From Oscillospiraceae bacterium (lineage in GTDB: Bacteria; Bacillota; Clostridia; Oscillospirales; Oscillospiraceae): a DNA stretch of 40,079 nt. Positions 22,158 to 30,033 of the stretch are shown here, piece after piece. Location of the stretch: the NCBI GenBank assembly GCA_020025675.1, contig JAHHRS010000014.1:1-40079 (forward strand), given 5' to 3'. Below the pieces are notes generated by a model. The model was not told where the DNA came from. It saw nothing but the letters and a program-made list of their open reading frames with translations, and ran no database searches. The position numbers and the translations under genes were made by a program. How positions within the stretch are numbered: position 1 is the first letter of the stretch; each line of letters begins with the position of its first letter.

Positions 22158-22517
22158 ATGATTAAAAGACCTGATACCAGAAGTCAGCGCATAAAGCGCC
22201 ATAAGAGAGTACGCGGCAAGATCTCCGGCACTGCTCAGAGACCTCGTCTCAGTGTATTCCGCAGTGAAAACAACATTTATGCCCAGATCATCGACGATGT
22301 AGCAGGAAACACTCTGGTTTCTGCTTCCAGCGTTGAGAAGGGCTTTGAAGGAAACGGCGGCAACATCGAAGCCGCTAAGAAAGTCGGTGCTACTATTGCA
22401 GAGCGCGCTCTGCAGAAGGGCATTGAAGAAGTCGTGTTTGACCGCGGCGGTTACATTTACCACGGCCGCGTGATGGCACTTGCTGAGGGCGCCCGTGAGG
22501 GCGGCCTGAAGTTCTAA
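22158..22517 (+). CDS. rplR: 50S ribosomal protein L18 (uL18)
   Basis: L18, 119 aa, part of the 5S rRNA complex with L5 and L25. Visible: KRHKRVRGKISGTAQRPRLSVFRS, NIYAQIIDDVAGNTLVSASS and the end FDRGGYIYHGRVMALAEGAREGG. GAGAGG precedes the ATG. Confidence 0.97.
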   Translation: MIKRPDTRSQRIKRHKRVRGKISGTAQRPRLSVFRSENNIYAQIIDDVAGNTLVSASSVEKGFEGNGGNIEAAKKVGATIAERALQKGIEEVVFDRGGYIYHGRVMALAEGAREGGLKF

Positions 22518-22534
22518 GAGAGGGGGAAACGAAT

Positions 22535-23071
22535 ATGGCATACAATAATGACAAAAACGAAAGAAGAGATCGCCGCAACAGAGACGAGGCTCCTTCTGAG
22601 TTTGTTGAGAAGGTAGTTTCCCTGAACCGTGTCAGCAAGACCGTTAAGGGCGGCCGTGTGGCAAAGTTCTCCGCTCTCTGTGTAGTGGGCGACGGTAAGG
22701 GCCGCGTCGGCTACGGCATGGGCAAGGCAAGCGAAGTTTCCGAGGCTATCCGCAAGGGACTTGAGGATGCAAAGAAAAACATCTGCAACATTACTCTTAC
22801 CGGAACCACCATTCCTCATGAGGTCGTGGGCGAGTTCGGCGCAGGCCGTGTTCTGCTCAAGCCCGCTCCCGAAGGTACCGGTGTTATCGCAGGCGGCGCT
22901 GTCCGTGCTGTTGTTGAAGCAGCCGGCATTAAGGATATTCGTACCAAGTGCATGCGTACCAACAACCCTGCAAACGTTGTTGCCGCTACCATGGAAGGCC
23001 TCAAGTCTCTGCGTGACGCAGCTCAGATAGCCGCCGTCAGAGGCAAGACTCCTGAAGAAATTCAGGGTTAA
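22535..23071 (+). CDS. rpsE: 30S ribosomal protein S5 (uS5)
   Basis: S5, 178 aa, an accuracy protein; the loop KTVKGGRVAKFSALCVVGDG is the region altered in spectinomycin-resistant and ram mutants. The N-terminal extension is charged (NNDKNERRDRRNRDEAPS), as in many Clostridia. C-terminal domain: EFGAGRVLLKPAPEGTGVIAGG and NNPANVVAATMEGLKSL. GAGAGGGGG precedes the ATG. Confidence 0.98.
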   Translation: MAYNNDKNERRDRRNRDEAPSEFVEKVVSLNRVSKTVKGGRVAKFSALCVVGDGKGRVGYGMGKASEVSEAIRKGLEDAKKNICNITLTGTTIPHEVVGEFGAGRVLLKPAPEGTGVIAGGAVRAVVEAAGIKDIRTKCMRTNNPANVVAATMEGLKSLRDAAQIAAVRGKTPEEIQG

Positions 23072-23083
23072 GGAGGGCGAAAT

Positions 23084-23263
23084 ATGGCAAATCTTAGAAT
23101 AGAGCTCAAAAAGAGCCTTAACGGCAGACTGGATAATCATATCGCTACTGCCAACTCTCTCGGCCTGCACAAGATCGGCAACGTGACCGTACAGCCCGAC
23201 AATCCCCAGACTCGCGGCAAGATAGCCAAGATCGGCTACCTGCTCAAGGTCACCGAAGAATAA
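23084..23263 (+). CDS. rpmD: 50S ribosomal protein L30 (uL30)
   Basis: A 59-aa L30, easily missed for its size. Sequence begins MANLRIELKKSLNGRLDNH, with the family TANSLGLHKIGNVTVQPDNPQ and the end KIGYLLKVTEE. It is the short bacterial L30, found between rpsE and rplO as usual. AAGGAGG lies 6 nt before the ATG and GGAGG of rplO follows directly after the stop. Confidence 0.95.
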   Translation: MANLRIELKKSLNGRLDNHIATANSLGLHKIGNVTVQPDNPQTRGKIAKIGYLLKVTEE

Positions 23264-23276
23264 GGAGGGCAAGAGA

Positions 23277-23717
23277 ATGTATATTCACGAACTTTCTCCC
23301 GTAGCCGGCTCCACCCATGTAGATAAGCGCAAGGGCAGAGGTCACGCAACCGGCAACGGTAAGACCGCAGGTCGCGGCCATAAGGGTCAGAAGGCCCGTT
23401 CCGGCGGCAGCGTCCGTGTAGGTTTTGAAGGCGGCCAGATGCCTCTGGCTCGTCGTATCCCTAAGAGAGGCTTTAATAATATTTTTGCAAAGCCTCTGGA
23501 GAGCCTTAACGTAGCGGTTCTCGACAAGTTTGAGGACGGCGCAGTAATCGACGTTCAGGCTCTGCTTGATGCAGGCCTGCTCTCCAAGTGCAGATATGGC
23601 GTGAAGTTCCTCGGTACCGGCGAGGTAACCAAGAAATTCACAGTGAAGGCTGCTGCTTTCTCCGCAACCGCGAAAGAGAAGATCGAAGCGGCAGGCGGAA
23701 AGGCAGAGGTGGTTTAA
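23277..23717 (+). CDS. rplO: 50S ribosomal protein L15 (uL15)
   Basis: L15, 146 aa, a late assembly protein with a long basic N-terminal extension: STHVDKRKGRGHATGNGKTAGRGHKGQKARSGG is the hallmark stretch, then FEGGQMPLARRIPKRGFNN. The C-terminal domain (TVKAAAFSATAKEKIEAAGG) is complete. The stop is directly followed by the GTG of secY. Confidence 0.97.
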   Translation: MYIHELSPVAGSTHVDKRKGRGHATGNGKTAGRGHKGQKARSGGSVRVGFEGGQMPLARRIPKRGFNNIFAKPLESLNVAVLDKFEDGAVIDVQALLDAGLLSKCRYGVKFLGTGEVTKKFTVKAAAFSATAKEKIEAAGGKAEVV

Positions 23718-25007
23718 GTGCTGGAAACTTTACGGAACGCATGGAAGATTGAAGAGATTCGCAGAAAGATTCTCTTTACTCTGCTCATAGTCCTGCTTTA
23801 CCGTGTCGGCAATGCCATCCCTGTACCTTATATAAATGTTGCTGCTCTGCAAACCTATTTCCAGCAGCTTCAGAATACCGTCCTTGGACTTTATAACGTT
23901 ATGTCCGGCGGTGCGTTTTCCACAGCGACGATTTTTGCTCTTTCCATTCAGCCATACATTAACGCTTCTATTATTATTCAGCTCCTCTGTATCGCTATTC
24001 CTGCTCTGGAGCGTATGAGTAAAGAAGAGGGCGAGGAAGGCAAAAAGAAAATCGCTTCCATTACTCGTTATACTACCGTAGGTATCGGCCTTCTCATGGG
24101 CTTTGCCTACTACATGCTCATGAAGAATAACGGTCTTCTTGACCCCACTGCACAGGGCTCTGTCTGGGCGGCTATAGTCATTATTCTGACCTTTACATCC
24201 GGCTCCGCTCTTATCATGTGGCTTGGTGAGCAGATAACTGAGTTTGGTATCGGAAACGGTATCTCAATTATCCTTTTCTCCAGCATTGTTTCAAGACTTC
24301 CCGTAAGTCTTATTACCAGTATTCGCAACATTATGGCAGGCCAGCTTCAGTGGTGGGTACTCCTGCTTATGATTCTGGGTGCCCTTGCAATAATCGTTCT
24401 CATCGTATTTGTGAACGATGCCGAGCGCAGAATTCCTGTCCAGTACGCAAAGCGTGTTGTTGGCAGAAAGATGTACGGCGGGCAGAGCACACATCTGCCT
24501 ATGAAGGTAAATATGTCCGGCGTTATGCCCATAATCTTTGCTCAGTCTATTGCGTCTCTGCCTGCGACTATTGCCGCATTTACCGGAGCAAGCAAGGACA
24601 ACTGGTTTATGAGAGCATTTGACACCACATCTATTACCTACGCTATTATTTACTTCCTGCTGATAGTCTTCTTCGCTTACTTCTATTCCACCATCCAGTT
24701 TAACCCGGTGGAAATCGCAAACAATCTGAAGAAGAACGGCGGCTACATTCCGGGCTTCCGCCCCGGTAAGCCAACAAGCGAATTTATAAAGAAGGTACTT
24801 AATAAGATTACCCTCTTCGGAGCACTTTATCTCTCCATTATCGCTGTTGTGCCTATCCTTGTGGCCCACTTCAGCAAGGCATCCGCTCTTACCGGAATTT
24901 CCCTGGGCGGTACCTCCATTATAATCGTTGTTGGTGTTGCGCTTGAGACTGTCAGAGCTATCGAGGCTCAGATGCTTATGCGTAACTATAAGGGTTTCCT
25001 TGACTGA
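23718..25007 (+). CDS. secY: Preprotein translocase channel subunit SecY
   Basis: A 429-aa SecY with ten predicted membrane segments forming the protein-conducting channel that SecA drives. Visible: TM1 (FTLLIVLLYRVGNAIPVPYI), GGAFSTATIFALSIQPYINASI (TM2/plug area), EFGIGNGISIILFSSIVSRLP, the cytoplasmic ERRIPVQYAKR loop, NMSGVMPIIFAQSI, FNPVEIANNLKKNGGYIPGFRPGKPT (SecA/ribosome-binding loop) and the C-terminal GVALETVRAIEAQMLMRNYKGFL. Start is GTG 23718 with AGAGGTGG upstream, abutting rplO, so translation is coupled. Position in the spc operon before adk and map is standard. Confidence 0.98.
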   Translation: MLETLRNAWKIEEIRRKILFTLLIVLLYRVGNAIPVPYINVAALQTYFQQLQNTVLGLYNVMSGGAFSTATIFALSIQPYINASIIIQLLCIAIPALERMSKEEGEEGKKKIASITRYTTVGIGLLMGFAYYMLMKNNGLLDPTAQGSVWAAIVIILTFTSGSALIMWLGEQITEFGIGNGISIILFSSIVSRLPVSLITSIRNIMAGQLQWWVLLLMILGALAIIVLIVFVNDAERRIPVQYAKRVVGRKMYGGQSTHLPMKVNMSGVMPIIFAQSIASLPATIAAFTGASKDNWFMRAFDTTSITYAIIYFLLIVFFAYFYSTIQFNPVEIANNLKKNGGYIPGFRPGKPTSEFIKKVLNKITLFGALYLSIIAVVPILVAHFSKASALTGISLGGTSIIIVVGVALETVRAIEAQMLMRNYKGFLD

Positions 25008-25023
25008 TAAAAGGAGTTTCAAA

Positions 25024-25656
25024 ATGAGGCTAATACTTTTAGGCGCCCCGGGCGCAGGTAAAGGTACTCAGGCAGAAATACTGAGCAAACTGCTCGATAT
25101 ACCAACAATTTCCACAGGCAATATCCTGCGGGCGGCCGTTAAAGACGGCACGCCCGTGGGTCTTGAAGCCAAAAGCTTCATGGATGCCGGAAAGCTGGTC
25201 CCCGACTCTGTTATTATAGAGATTTTGAGGGATAGACTTTCTCAGCCCGACTGCGAAAACGGTTACATCTTAGACGGTGTGCCGAGAACTATCCCTCAGG
25301 CAAAGGCCATGGAGGAGATGGGCATCGAAATTGACTGCGCTCTTTCAATAGAAATTGAAGACGAAACAATAGTTAAAAGAATGTCCGGCAGAAGAACTTG
25401 CCATGGCTGCGGTGCAAGTTTCCACATTGTCTCTAATCCTCCAAAAGTTGAGGGTATATGCGACATTTGCGGTTCCCAGCTTGAAATTCGCAGCGATGAC
25501 GCACCTGAGACTGTTAAGGCCCGCCTTAAAACTTACCATGAGGAGACTGAGCCTCTGCTAAGCTTTTATAGTGAGCGCAACAAGCTTAAGTCTGTGGAAA
25601 ACCAGTCAAGCATTGAAAAAACAACCGACGTAATCAGGAAAGCTCTGGGTATATAA
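25024..25656 (+). CDS. adk: Adenylate kinase, zinc-binding LID type
   Basis: A 210-aa adenylate kinase (ATP + AMP to 2 ADP). P-loop GAPGAGKGTQAE at the N-terminus; the AMP-binding region with ISTGNILRAAVKDG and DGVPRTIPQAKAMEE; the long LID domain with four Cys (CHGCGASFH and CDICGSQ), indicating structural zinc as in Bacillus and Clostridia; then RSDDAPETVKARLKTYHEETEPL. ATG 25024 has AAAGGAG 8 nt upstream; a longer frame starting inside secY is not supported. One base separates its stop from the map ATG. Confidence 0.97.
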   Translation: MRLILLGAPGAGKGTQAEILSKLLDIPTISTGNILRAAVKDGTPVGLEAKSFMDAGKLVPDSVIIEILRDRLSQPDCENGYILDGVPRTIPQAKAMEEMGIEIDCALSIEIEDETIVKRMSGRRTCHGCGASFHIVSNPPKVEGICDICGSQLEIRSDDAPETVKARLKTYHEETEPLLSFYSERNKLKSVENQSSIEKTTDVIRKALGI

Positions 25657-25657
25657 A

Positions 25658-26425
25658 ATGTCCGATAGAATTTATATTAAATCCACGAGAGAAATTGAAC
25701 TGATGCGTAAGGCCGGAAAACTTACGGCTCAGGCTCGCAGTATTGCGAGACAGGCAGTAAGTGCCGGTGTGACCACAAAGCAGATAGATAGACAAGTGCA
25801 TGATTTCATTGTTAAGTCCGGCGGTTATCCTACCTTTTTAAACTATGGCGGATTTCCCGGCAGTGCGTGTATATCCGTAAATGATGAAATAATTCACGGA
25901 ATTCCCGGCAAACGTGTAGTACACGACGGAGATATTGTCTCGGTAGACGTGGGTGCAACACTCCACGGCTTCGTTGGTGACTGCGCTATGACAGTTCCCT
26001 GCGGCGAGATTAGCGAGGAAGCAAAAAAGCTTATAGAGGTAACAAGACAGAGCTTTTTTGAGGGCCTCAAATTTGCCAAGGTTGGATATCGTATCTCTGA
26101 TATAGGTGCCGCTATTCAGGACTATGTCGAAAGCCACGGATTTTCCGTTGTGCGTGAGTATGTAGGCCACGGCGTGGGGCATCAGCTCCACGAAGCCCCC
26201 GAAGTCCCGAACTATCGGGCCGGTATGAGACCGGACCCAAGACTTGTAAAGGGGATGACCGTTGCAATTGAGCCAATGGTTAATATCGGCGGGCCTCAGG
26301 TGAAACAGCTAAGTAACGGCTGGACTGTGGTAACAGCGGACGGATCGCTGTCCGCCCACTATGAAAACAGTATTTTAATCACCGACGGCGAGGCTGAGAT
26401 CCTTACCATGGCAGAGGATATTTAA
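25658..26425 (+). CDS. map: Methionine aminopeptidase, type I
   Basis: A 255-aa type I enzyme removing the initiator methionine. The five metal ligands of the pita-bread fold lie in recognisable segments: SVDVGATLHGFVGDCAMT (two Asp), VGHGVGHQLHEAPEVPNY (His), AIEPMVNIG (Glu) and YENSILITDGEAE (Glu). It begins IYIKSTREIELMRKAG, without the N-terminal zinc/SH3-binding extension some type I forms have. No KOW-type small gene lies between map and infA, unlike in many Firmicutes. Start ATG is one base after the adk stop. Confidence 0.97.
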   Translation: MSDRIYIKSTREIELMRKAGKLTAQARSIARQAVSAGVTTKQIDRQVHDFIVKSGGYPTFLNYGGFPGSACISVNDEIIHGIPGKRVVHDGDIVSVDVGATLHGFVGDCAMTVPCGEISEEAKKLIEVTRQSFFEGLKFAKVGYRISDIGAAIQDYVESHGFSVVREYVGHGVGHQLHEAPEVPNYRAGMRPDPRLVKGMTVAIEPMVNIGGPQVKQLSNGWTVVTADGSLSAHYENSILITDGEAEILTMAEDI

Positions 26426-26457
26426 ATTACTAACACCGACTTTGGAGGAAATTTACT

Positions 26458-26676
26458 TTGGCAAAAGACGACGTAATCGAACTCGAGGGCACGGTAGTTG
26501 AATCCCTGCCCAACACCATGTTCCAGGTAGATATCGGCAATGGCCACATCATTCTGGCACATATTTCCGGAAAGCTCCGGATGAACTTTATCAGGATACT
26601 TCCCGGCGACAAAGTCACGGTTCAGATGTCTCCCTATGACGTCACCCGCGGCAGAATAACCTGGAGAAGCAAGTAG
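26458..26676 (+). CDS. infA: Translation initiation factor IF-1, TTG start
   Basis: A 72-aa S1/OB-fold IF-1 that occupies the ribosomal A site during initiation. Sequence: MAKDDVIELEGTVVESLPNTM, HIILAHISGKLRMNFIRILPGD and SPYDVTRGRITWRSK, complete end to end. The start codon is TTG (26458-26460) directly before GCAAAA; TTTGGAGG lies 8 nt upstream. No ATG is available at this position. A weak start codon on an initiation factor recalls the AUU of infC, but whether it is regulatory is unknown. Confidence 0.96.
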   Translation: MAKDDVIELEGTVVESLPNTMFQVDIGNGHIILAHISGKLRMNFIRILPGDKVTVQMSPYDVTRGRITWRSK

Positions 26677-26688
26677 GAGGTATATGAA

Positions 26689-26802
26689 ATGAAAGTTAGA
26701 CCTTCCGTGAAGCCCATGTGCGAAAAATGCAAAGTCATTAAGCGCAAAGGCAAAGTCATGGTAATCTGCGAGAATCCCAAGCACAAGCAGCGTCAGGGTT
26801 AA
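26689..26802 (+). CDS. rpmJ: 50S ribosomal protein L36 (bL36), zinc form
   Basis: A 37-aa L36 beginning MKVRPSVKPMCEKCKVIKRK. The zinc ligands Cys11, Cys14, Cys27 and His32 are all present. AGGAGG sits 8 nt before the ATG. It ends a tightly packed run; a 145-nt structured spacer follows before rpsM. Confidence 0.96.
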   Translation: MKVRPSVKPMCEKCKVIKRKGKVMVICENPKHKQRQG

Positions 26803-26947
26803 TCGCATAAAATAATTATTTTTAGCAGACAAGGTTTTATAGCCTGTCCTTATAAAAAACTCCCGCATGGAACAGGGACTCCCTCCGGCGGGATCAAGCC
26901 CCTGCCCCGCATAATGCGGAAATACAACCGAAAGGAAGAATGTGTAT
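26803..26947 (+). promoter_or_regulatory. Structured spacer between rpmJ and rpsM
   Basis: No ORF. Inverted repeats: TCCCGC/GCGGGA (26861-26866/26888-26893) enclosing AGGG-ACT-CCCT, and CCGC-ATAAT-GCGG (26907-26919), just before the AAAGGAAG ribosome-binding site. The last hairpin resembles those before rpsH and rpoA. Confidence 0.45.
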
Positions 26948-27316
26948 ATGGCACGTATAGCCGGCGTTGACCTGCCCAAGGACAAGAGAGTCGAAATCGG
27001 TCTCACCTATGTCTACGGTATTGGCAGAACCAGCGCAAAGAAAATTCTTGAAATGACCGGTATCAACCCCGATACCAGAGTAAAAGACCTCACCGATGAG
27101 GATGAGGCAAAGCTGCGCGAGTGCATCGACCACAACTTTATTGTTGAAGGTGACCTTCGCCGCCAGACTGCTCTTGACGTTAAGCGTCTTACTGAAATTG
27201 GCTGCTACCGCGGTCTTCGCCACCGTCGCGGCCTGCCTGTAAGAGGCCAGAGAAGCAAAACTAACGCTCGTACCCGCAAGGGACCTAAGCGCACCATCGC
27301 AAATAAGAAAAAGTAA
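26948..27316 (+). CDS. rpsM: 30S ribosomal protein S13 (uS13)
   Basis: S13, 122 aa, in the 30S head forming intersubunit bridges B1a/b. Begins ARIAGVDLPKDKRVEIGLTY, contains YGIGRTSAKKILEMTGI and ends in the basic tail RHRRGLPVRGQRSKTNARTRKG. I choose ATG 26948 over GTG 26942 because the family starts MARIAG; AAAGGAAG is 9 nt upstream. Confidence 0.97.
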   Translation: MARIAGVDLPKDKRVEIGLTYVYGIGRTSAKKILEMTGINPDTRVKDLTDEDEAKLRECIDHNFIVEGDLRRQTALDVKRLTEIGCYRGLRHRRGLPVRGQRSKTNARTRKGPKRTIANKKK

Positions 27317-27332
27317 GGGAGGGATATGAATA

Positions 27333-27728
27333 ATGGCAAATGTTAAGAAAAAAGTCAGAACCCGCAGAAGAGAGCGGAAAAACATTGAAAAGGGCCAGGT
27401 TCATATCAGCTCTTCCTTCAATAACACCATGGTAACCATCTCCGACACTCAGGGCAATGCAATTTCCTGGGCTTCTGCCGGTGGCCTTGGTTTCCGTGGA
27501 AGCAAGAAGTCTACCCCCTTCGCAGCCCAGACTGCCGCTGAGACCGCTGCAAAGGCAGCAATGGAACATGGTCTCAAGACAGTTGAAGTGTTTGTAAAGG
27601 GACCCGGTTCAGGCCGTGAAGCCGCTATCCGCGCTCTTCAGACCGCCGGTCTTGAAGTAACGATGATCAAGGACGTTACCCCCATTCCTCACAATGGCTG
27701 CCGTCCTCCGAAACGTCGTCGTGTCTAA
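27333..27728 (+). CDS. rpsK: 30S ribosomal protein S11 (uS11)
   Basis: S11, 131 aa, on the platform of the 30S subunit. Visible: GQVHISSSFNNTMVTISDTQGN, FRGSKKSTPFAAQTAAETAA and KGPGSGREAAIRALQTAGLEV, ending in DVTPIPHNGCRPPKRRRV. GGGAGGG precedes the ATG. Confidence 0.98.
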   Translation: MANVKKKVRTRRRERKNIEKGQVHISSSFNNTMVTISDTQGNAISWASAGGLGFRGSKKSTPFAAQTAAETAAKAAMEHGLKTVEVFVKGPGSGREAAIRALQTAGLEVTMIKDVTPIPHNGCRPPKRRRV

Positions 27729-27747
27729 TTGAAGGAGGTAAACGAAT

Positions 27748-28374
27748 ATGGCAAGATATACTGAAGCAGTTTGCCGTCAGTGCCGCAGAGAGGGCCAGAA
27801 GCTCTTCCTGAAAGGCGACCGCTGCTATACCGACAAATGCGCCATGAACAGCAGAGCTTACGCACCCGGCCAGCACGGTCAGGGTCGTACCAAGAACTCC
27901 GAGTACAGCCAGCAGCTCCGTGAGAAGCAGAAGGCAAAGAGATTCTACGGAGTTTTGGAGAGCCAGTTCCGTGGTTACTATGAGATTGCAGAGCGTCGTT
28001 CCGGCCTTACCGGTGAAAATCTGCTGTCCATTCTTGAATGCCGTCTGGATAACGTTGTGTACCGTCTTGGCTTTTCTATGAGCCGTGCTGAGGCACGTCA
28101 GATGGTATCCCATGGTCACATCACCGTTAACGGCCGCAAGGTCAATATTCCCAGCTTCCAGGTGAAGCCCGGTATGGTTGTTTCTCTTAAAGAGAGCAGC
28201 CGCGGTATTGAAAAGATCAAGGCTAATATTGAGGCGAACGCATTCCGTCCCGCACCCAAGTGGCTTGAGTATGACGCTAACAATATGATAGGCAAAGTAG
28301 TTGCTATGCCTGCCAGAGAGGACATCGACCTGCCCATTGAAGAGCACCTCATCGTCGAGTTGTACTCCAAGTAA
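27748..28374 (+). CDS. rpsD: 30S ribosomal protein S4 (uS4), zinc-containing form
   Basis: S4, 208 aa, primary 16S rRNA binder. The N-terminus holds four Cys (9, 12, 26, 31), the zinc-containing C+ form. The S4 RNA-binding domain follows: LDNVVYRLGFSMSRAEARQMV, SHGHITVNGRKVNIPSFQVKPG. It ends EHLIVELYSK. In B. subtilis S4 autoregulates its own separate gene; here it is inside the alpha operon as in many Clostridia. GGAGG precedes the ATG. Confidence 0.97.
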   Translation: MARYTEAVCRQCRREGQKLFLKGDRCYTDKCAMNSRAYAPGQHGQGRTKNSEYSQQLREKQKAKRFYGVLESQFRGYYEIAERRSGLTGENLLSILECRLDNVVYRLGFSMSRAEARQMVSHGHITVNGRKVNIPSFQVKPGMVVSLKESSRGIEKIKANIEANAFRPAPKWLEYDANNMIGKVVAMPAREDIDLPIEEHLIVELYSK

Positions 28375-28458
28375 TAAAGACACCCTCAAATTGGTAAGCT
28401 GAATCACCGCATAAGCGCTATTTAAGCGCATCACTTAAAAGGAGGGTTATATAACTAT
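28375..28458 (+). promoter_or_regulatory. Spacer before rpoA with CCGCATAAGCGC hairpins
   Basis: 84 nt without an ORF. It holds CCGCATAAGCGC overlapping a GCGCT-ATTTA-AGCGC hairpin and then GGAGGG, which stands about 12 nt from the rpoA ATG, a longer spacing than its neighbours. Confidence 0.4.
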
Positions 28459-29409
28459 ATGATCGAAATTAAAAAGCCGCGCATCGAGTGCGTTGAGACT
28501 CCCCAGGATACCTCATATGGCAAGTACATCATAGAGCCTCTGGAACGCGGCTATGGCACAACACTTGGTAACTCTCTTCGCAGGGTACTCCTGTCTTCTC
28601 TGCCCGGCTATGCCTGCACAAGCATCAAGATTGCAGGCGTACAGCATGAGTTTTCCACCATCCCCGGTGTAAAAGAGGATGTGACCGAGATTGTCCTTAA
28701 TGTTAAGGGCATTCTCGCAAAGCTCCACTCTGCCGGTCCTAAGACCGTCTACATTGAAGCTTCCGGCGAGGGCATAGTCACTGCCGGCAGCATTAAGACT
28801 GACGCTGAGGTGGAAATCCTGAATCCAGACCATCTCATTGCTACTTTAGGCCCTGACGGGGCTCTTAATATGGAGCTCGTCTTTGACCACGGCAGGGGCT
28901 ACGTGTCTGCTGAGAAGAATAAAGACCCACAGATGGCCATAGGCACCATTCCTGTGGACTCCATCTACACCCCGGTTCTGAAAGTCAATTATACGGTTGA
29001 AAATACCCGTGTGGGCAACCAGACCGACTTTGACAAGCTCACCATCGAGGTTTGGACGGATAACACCATGTCTGCCCGTGATGCTCTCTCTCTGGGCGCG
29101 AAGATACTCTGCGACCACTTCACGCTCTTTACAGACCTTTCCGACTCTATTTCCAGCAACTCTACCGTTGTTGAGAAGGAAGAGGAAGAGCCTGATACCA
29201 TGCTCAAGATGACAATCGAAGAGCTGGATCTGAGCGTGAGAAGCTTCAACTGCCTCAAACGCGCCAATATAAATACTGTGGAGGATCTTGTAAATAAGAC
29301 TCAGGATGAGATGATCAAGGTCCGTAACCTCGGCCGTAAGTCCCTTGAAGAGGTTGAGCATAAGCTCGCTATGATGGGTCTTTCTCTGGCAAACGAGGAT
29401 AACCAGTAA
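28459..29409 (+). CDS. rpoA: DNA-directed RNA polymerase subunit alpha
   Basis: A 316-aa alpha subunit. The N-terminal assembly domain shows GKYIIEPLERGYGTTLGNSLRRVLLSSLPG (dimer and beta contact), followed by YSA-type VDSIYTPVLKVNYTVENTRVG. After a short acidic linker (VVEKEEEEPD) the C-terminal domain begins: TIEELDLSVRSFNCLKRANI and VRNLGRKSLEEVEHKL, which bind UP elements and activators. Length is normal. Ribosome-binding site GGAGGG is rather far (about 12 nt). Confidence 0.98.
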   Translation: MIEIKKPRIECVETPQDTSYGKYIIEPLERGYGTTLGNSLRRVLLSSLPGYACTSIKIAGVQHEFSTIPGVKEDVTEIVLNVKGILAKLHSAGPKTVYIEASGEGIVTAGSIKTDAEVEILNPDHLIATLGPDGALNMELVFDHGRGYVSAEKNKDPQMAIGTIPVDSIYTPVLKVNYTVENTRVGNQTDFDKLTIEVWTDNTMSARDALSLGAKILCDHFTLFTDLSDSISSNSTVVEKEEEEPDTMLKMTIEELDLSVRSFNCLKRANINTVEDLVNKTQDEMIKVRNLGRKSLEEVEHKLAMMGLSLANEDNQ

Positions 29410-29435
29410 GCTCTCAAGAAGGAGGAAACGCAATT

Positions 29436-29777
29436 ATGCCCGGAACAAGAAAACTCGGCAAGGCAACTGCCCCCCGTATGGCTATGCTCCGCCAGCAGGT
29501 CACAGATTTTCTGGACGCTGGTCGTATGGAGACCACCATTAGCCGCGCTAAGGAGATAGCTCCTCTGGCCGAGAAAATGATAACCCTTGGCAAAGCTAAA
29601 GATCTGAACGCATACCGTCAGGCTCTTAGCTTCATCACCCGTGAGGATGTAGCCAAGAAGGTATTTGATGAAATCGCTCCCAAGTACGCTGAGCGCAACG
29701 GTGGTTACACCCGCATCAGCCGTCTTGGTGCCCGTCGCGGTGATGCCGCAGAGATGGCTGTTATCGAGCTGGTTTAA
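29436..29777 (+). CDS. rplQ: 50S ribosomal protein L17 (bL17)
   Basis: L17, 113 aa, at the tunnel exit side of the 50S. Begins PGTRKLGKATAPRMAMLRQQV, contains RAKEIAPLAEKMITLGKA and ends GGYTRISRLGARRGDAAEMA. AGGAGG precedes the ATG. Last gene of the cluster; the terminator follows 24 nt later. The ecfA/truA/rplM genes often found next are absent. Confidence 0.97.
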   Translation: MPGTRKLGKATAPRMAMLRQQVTDFLDAGRMETTISRAKEIAPLAEKMITLGKAKDLNAYRQALSFITREDVAKKVFDEIAPKYAERNGGYTRISRLGARRGDAAEMAVIELV

Positions 29778-29800
29778 TCGGATATAAATATATAAATTTG

Positions 29801-29831
29801 CCCCGCTTCATTTTTTGAGGCGGGGTTTTTC
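29801..29831 (+). terminator. Terminator of the ribosomal cluster
   Basis: Stem 29801-29810/29816-29825 (CCCCGCTTCA/TGAGGCGGGG, one G-T pair), loop TTTTT, then TTTTTC. Classical intrinsic terminator 24 nt after rplQ. Confidence 0.92.
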
Positions 29832-29978
29832 TTATAATATGGGAAATATATATTATTTTCATATAGACACCCATTTTTGATTTGTTAGAAAAAGTATTTT
29901 AAAGCCTAAAGTTAACTTTTATTTAATTGCATCCTTCATTAAATTAGATTTTCGTTTTAATACAATGTATTTTTGTAT

Positions 29979-30006
29979 TTGAACTTTTTGTTTATGTGTG
30001 TATAAT
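29979..30006 (+). promoter_or_regulatory. Promoter of the HAD phosphatase gene
   Basis: TTGAAC (29979-29984), 16-nt spacer, TATAAT (30001-30006), 27 nt before ATG 30034. The 150 bp before it are AT-rich with nothing else visible. Confidence 0.6.
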
Positions 30007-30033
30007 TAAAACATAAAAACAGTGAGGTGCAAT

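Noticed and set aside
22514..23272. Minus-strand open frame opposite rpsE-rpmD (252 codons)
   Set aside because: Same cause: strong codon bias of the plus-strand genes leaves antisense stops rare.
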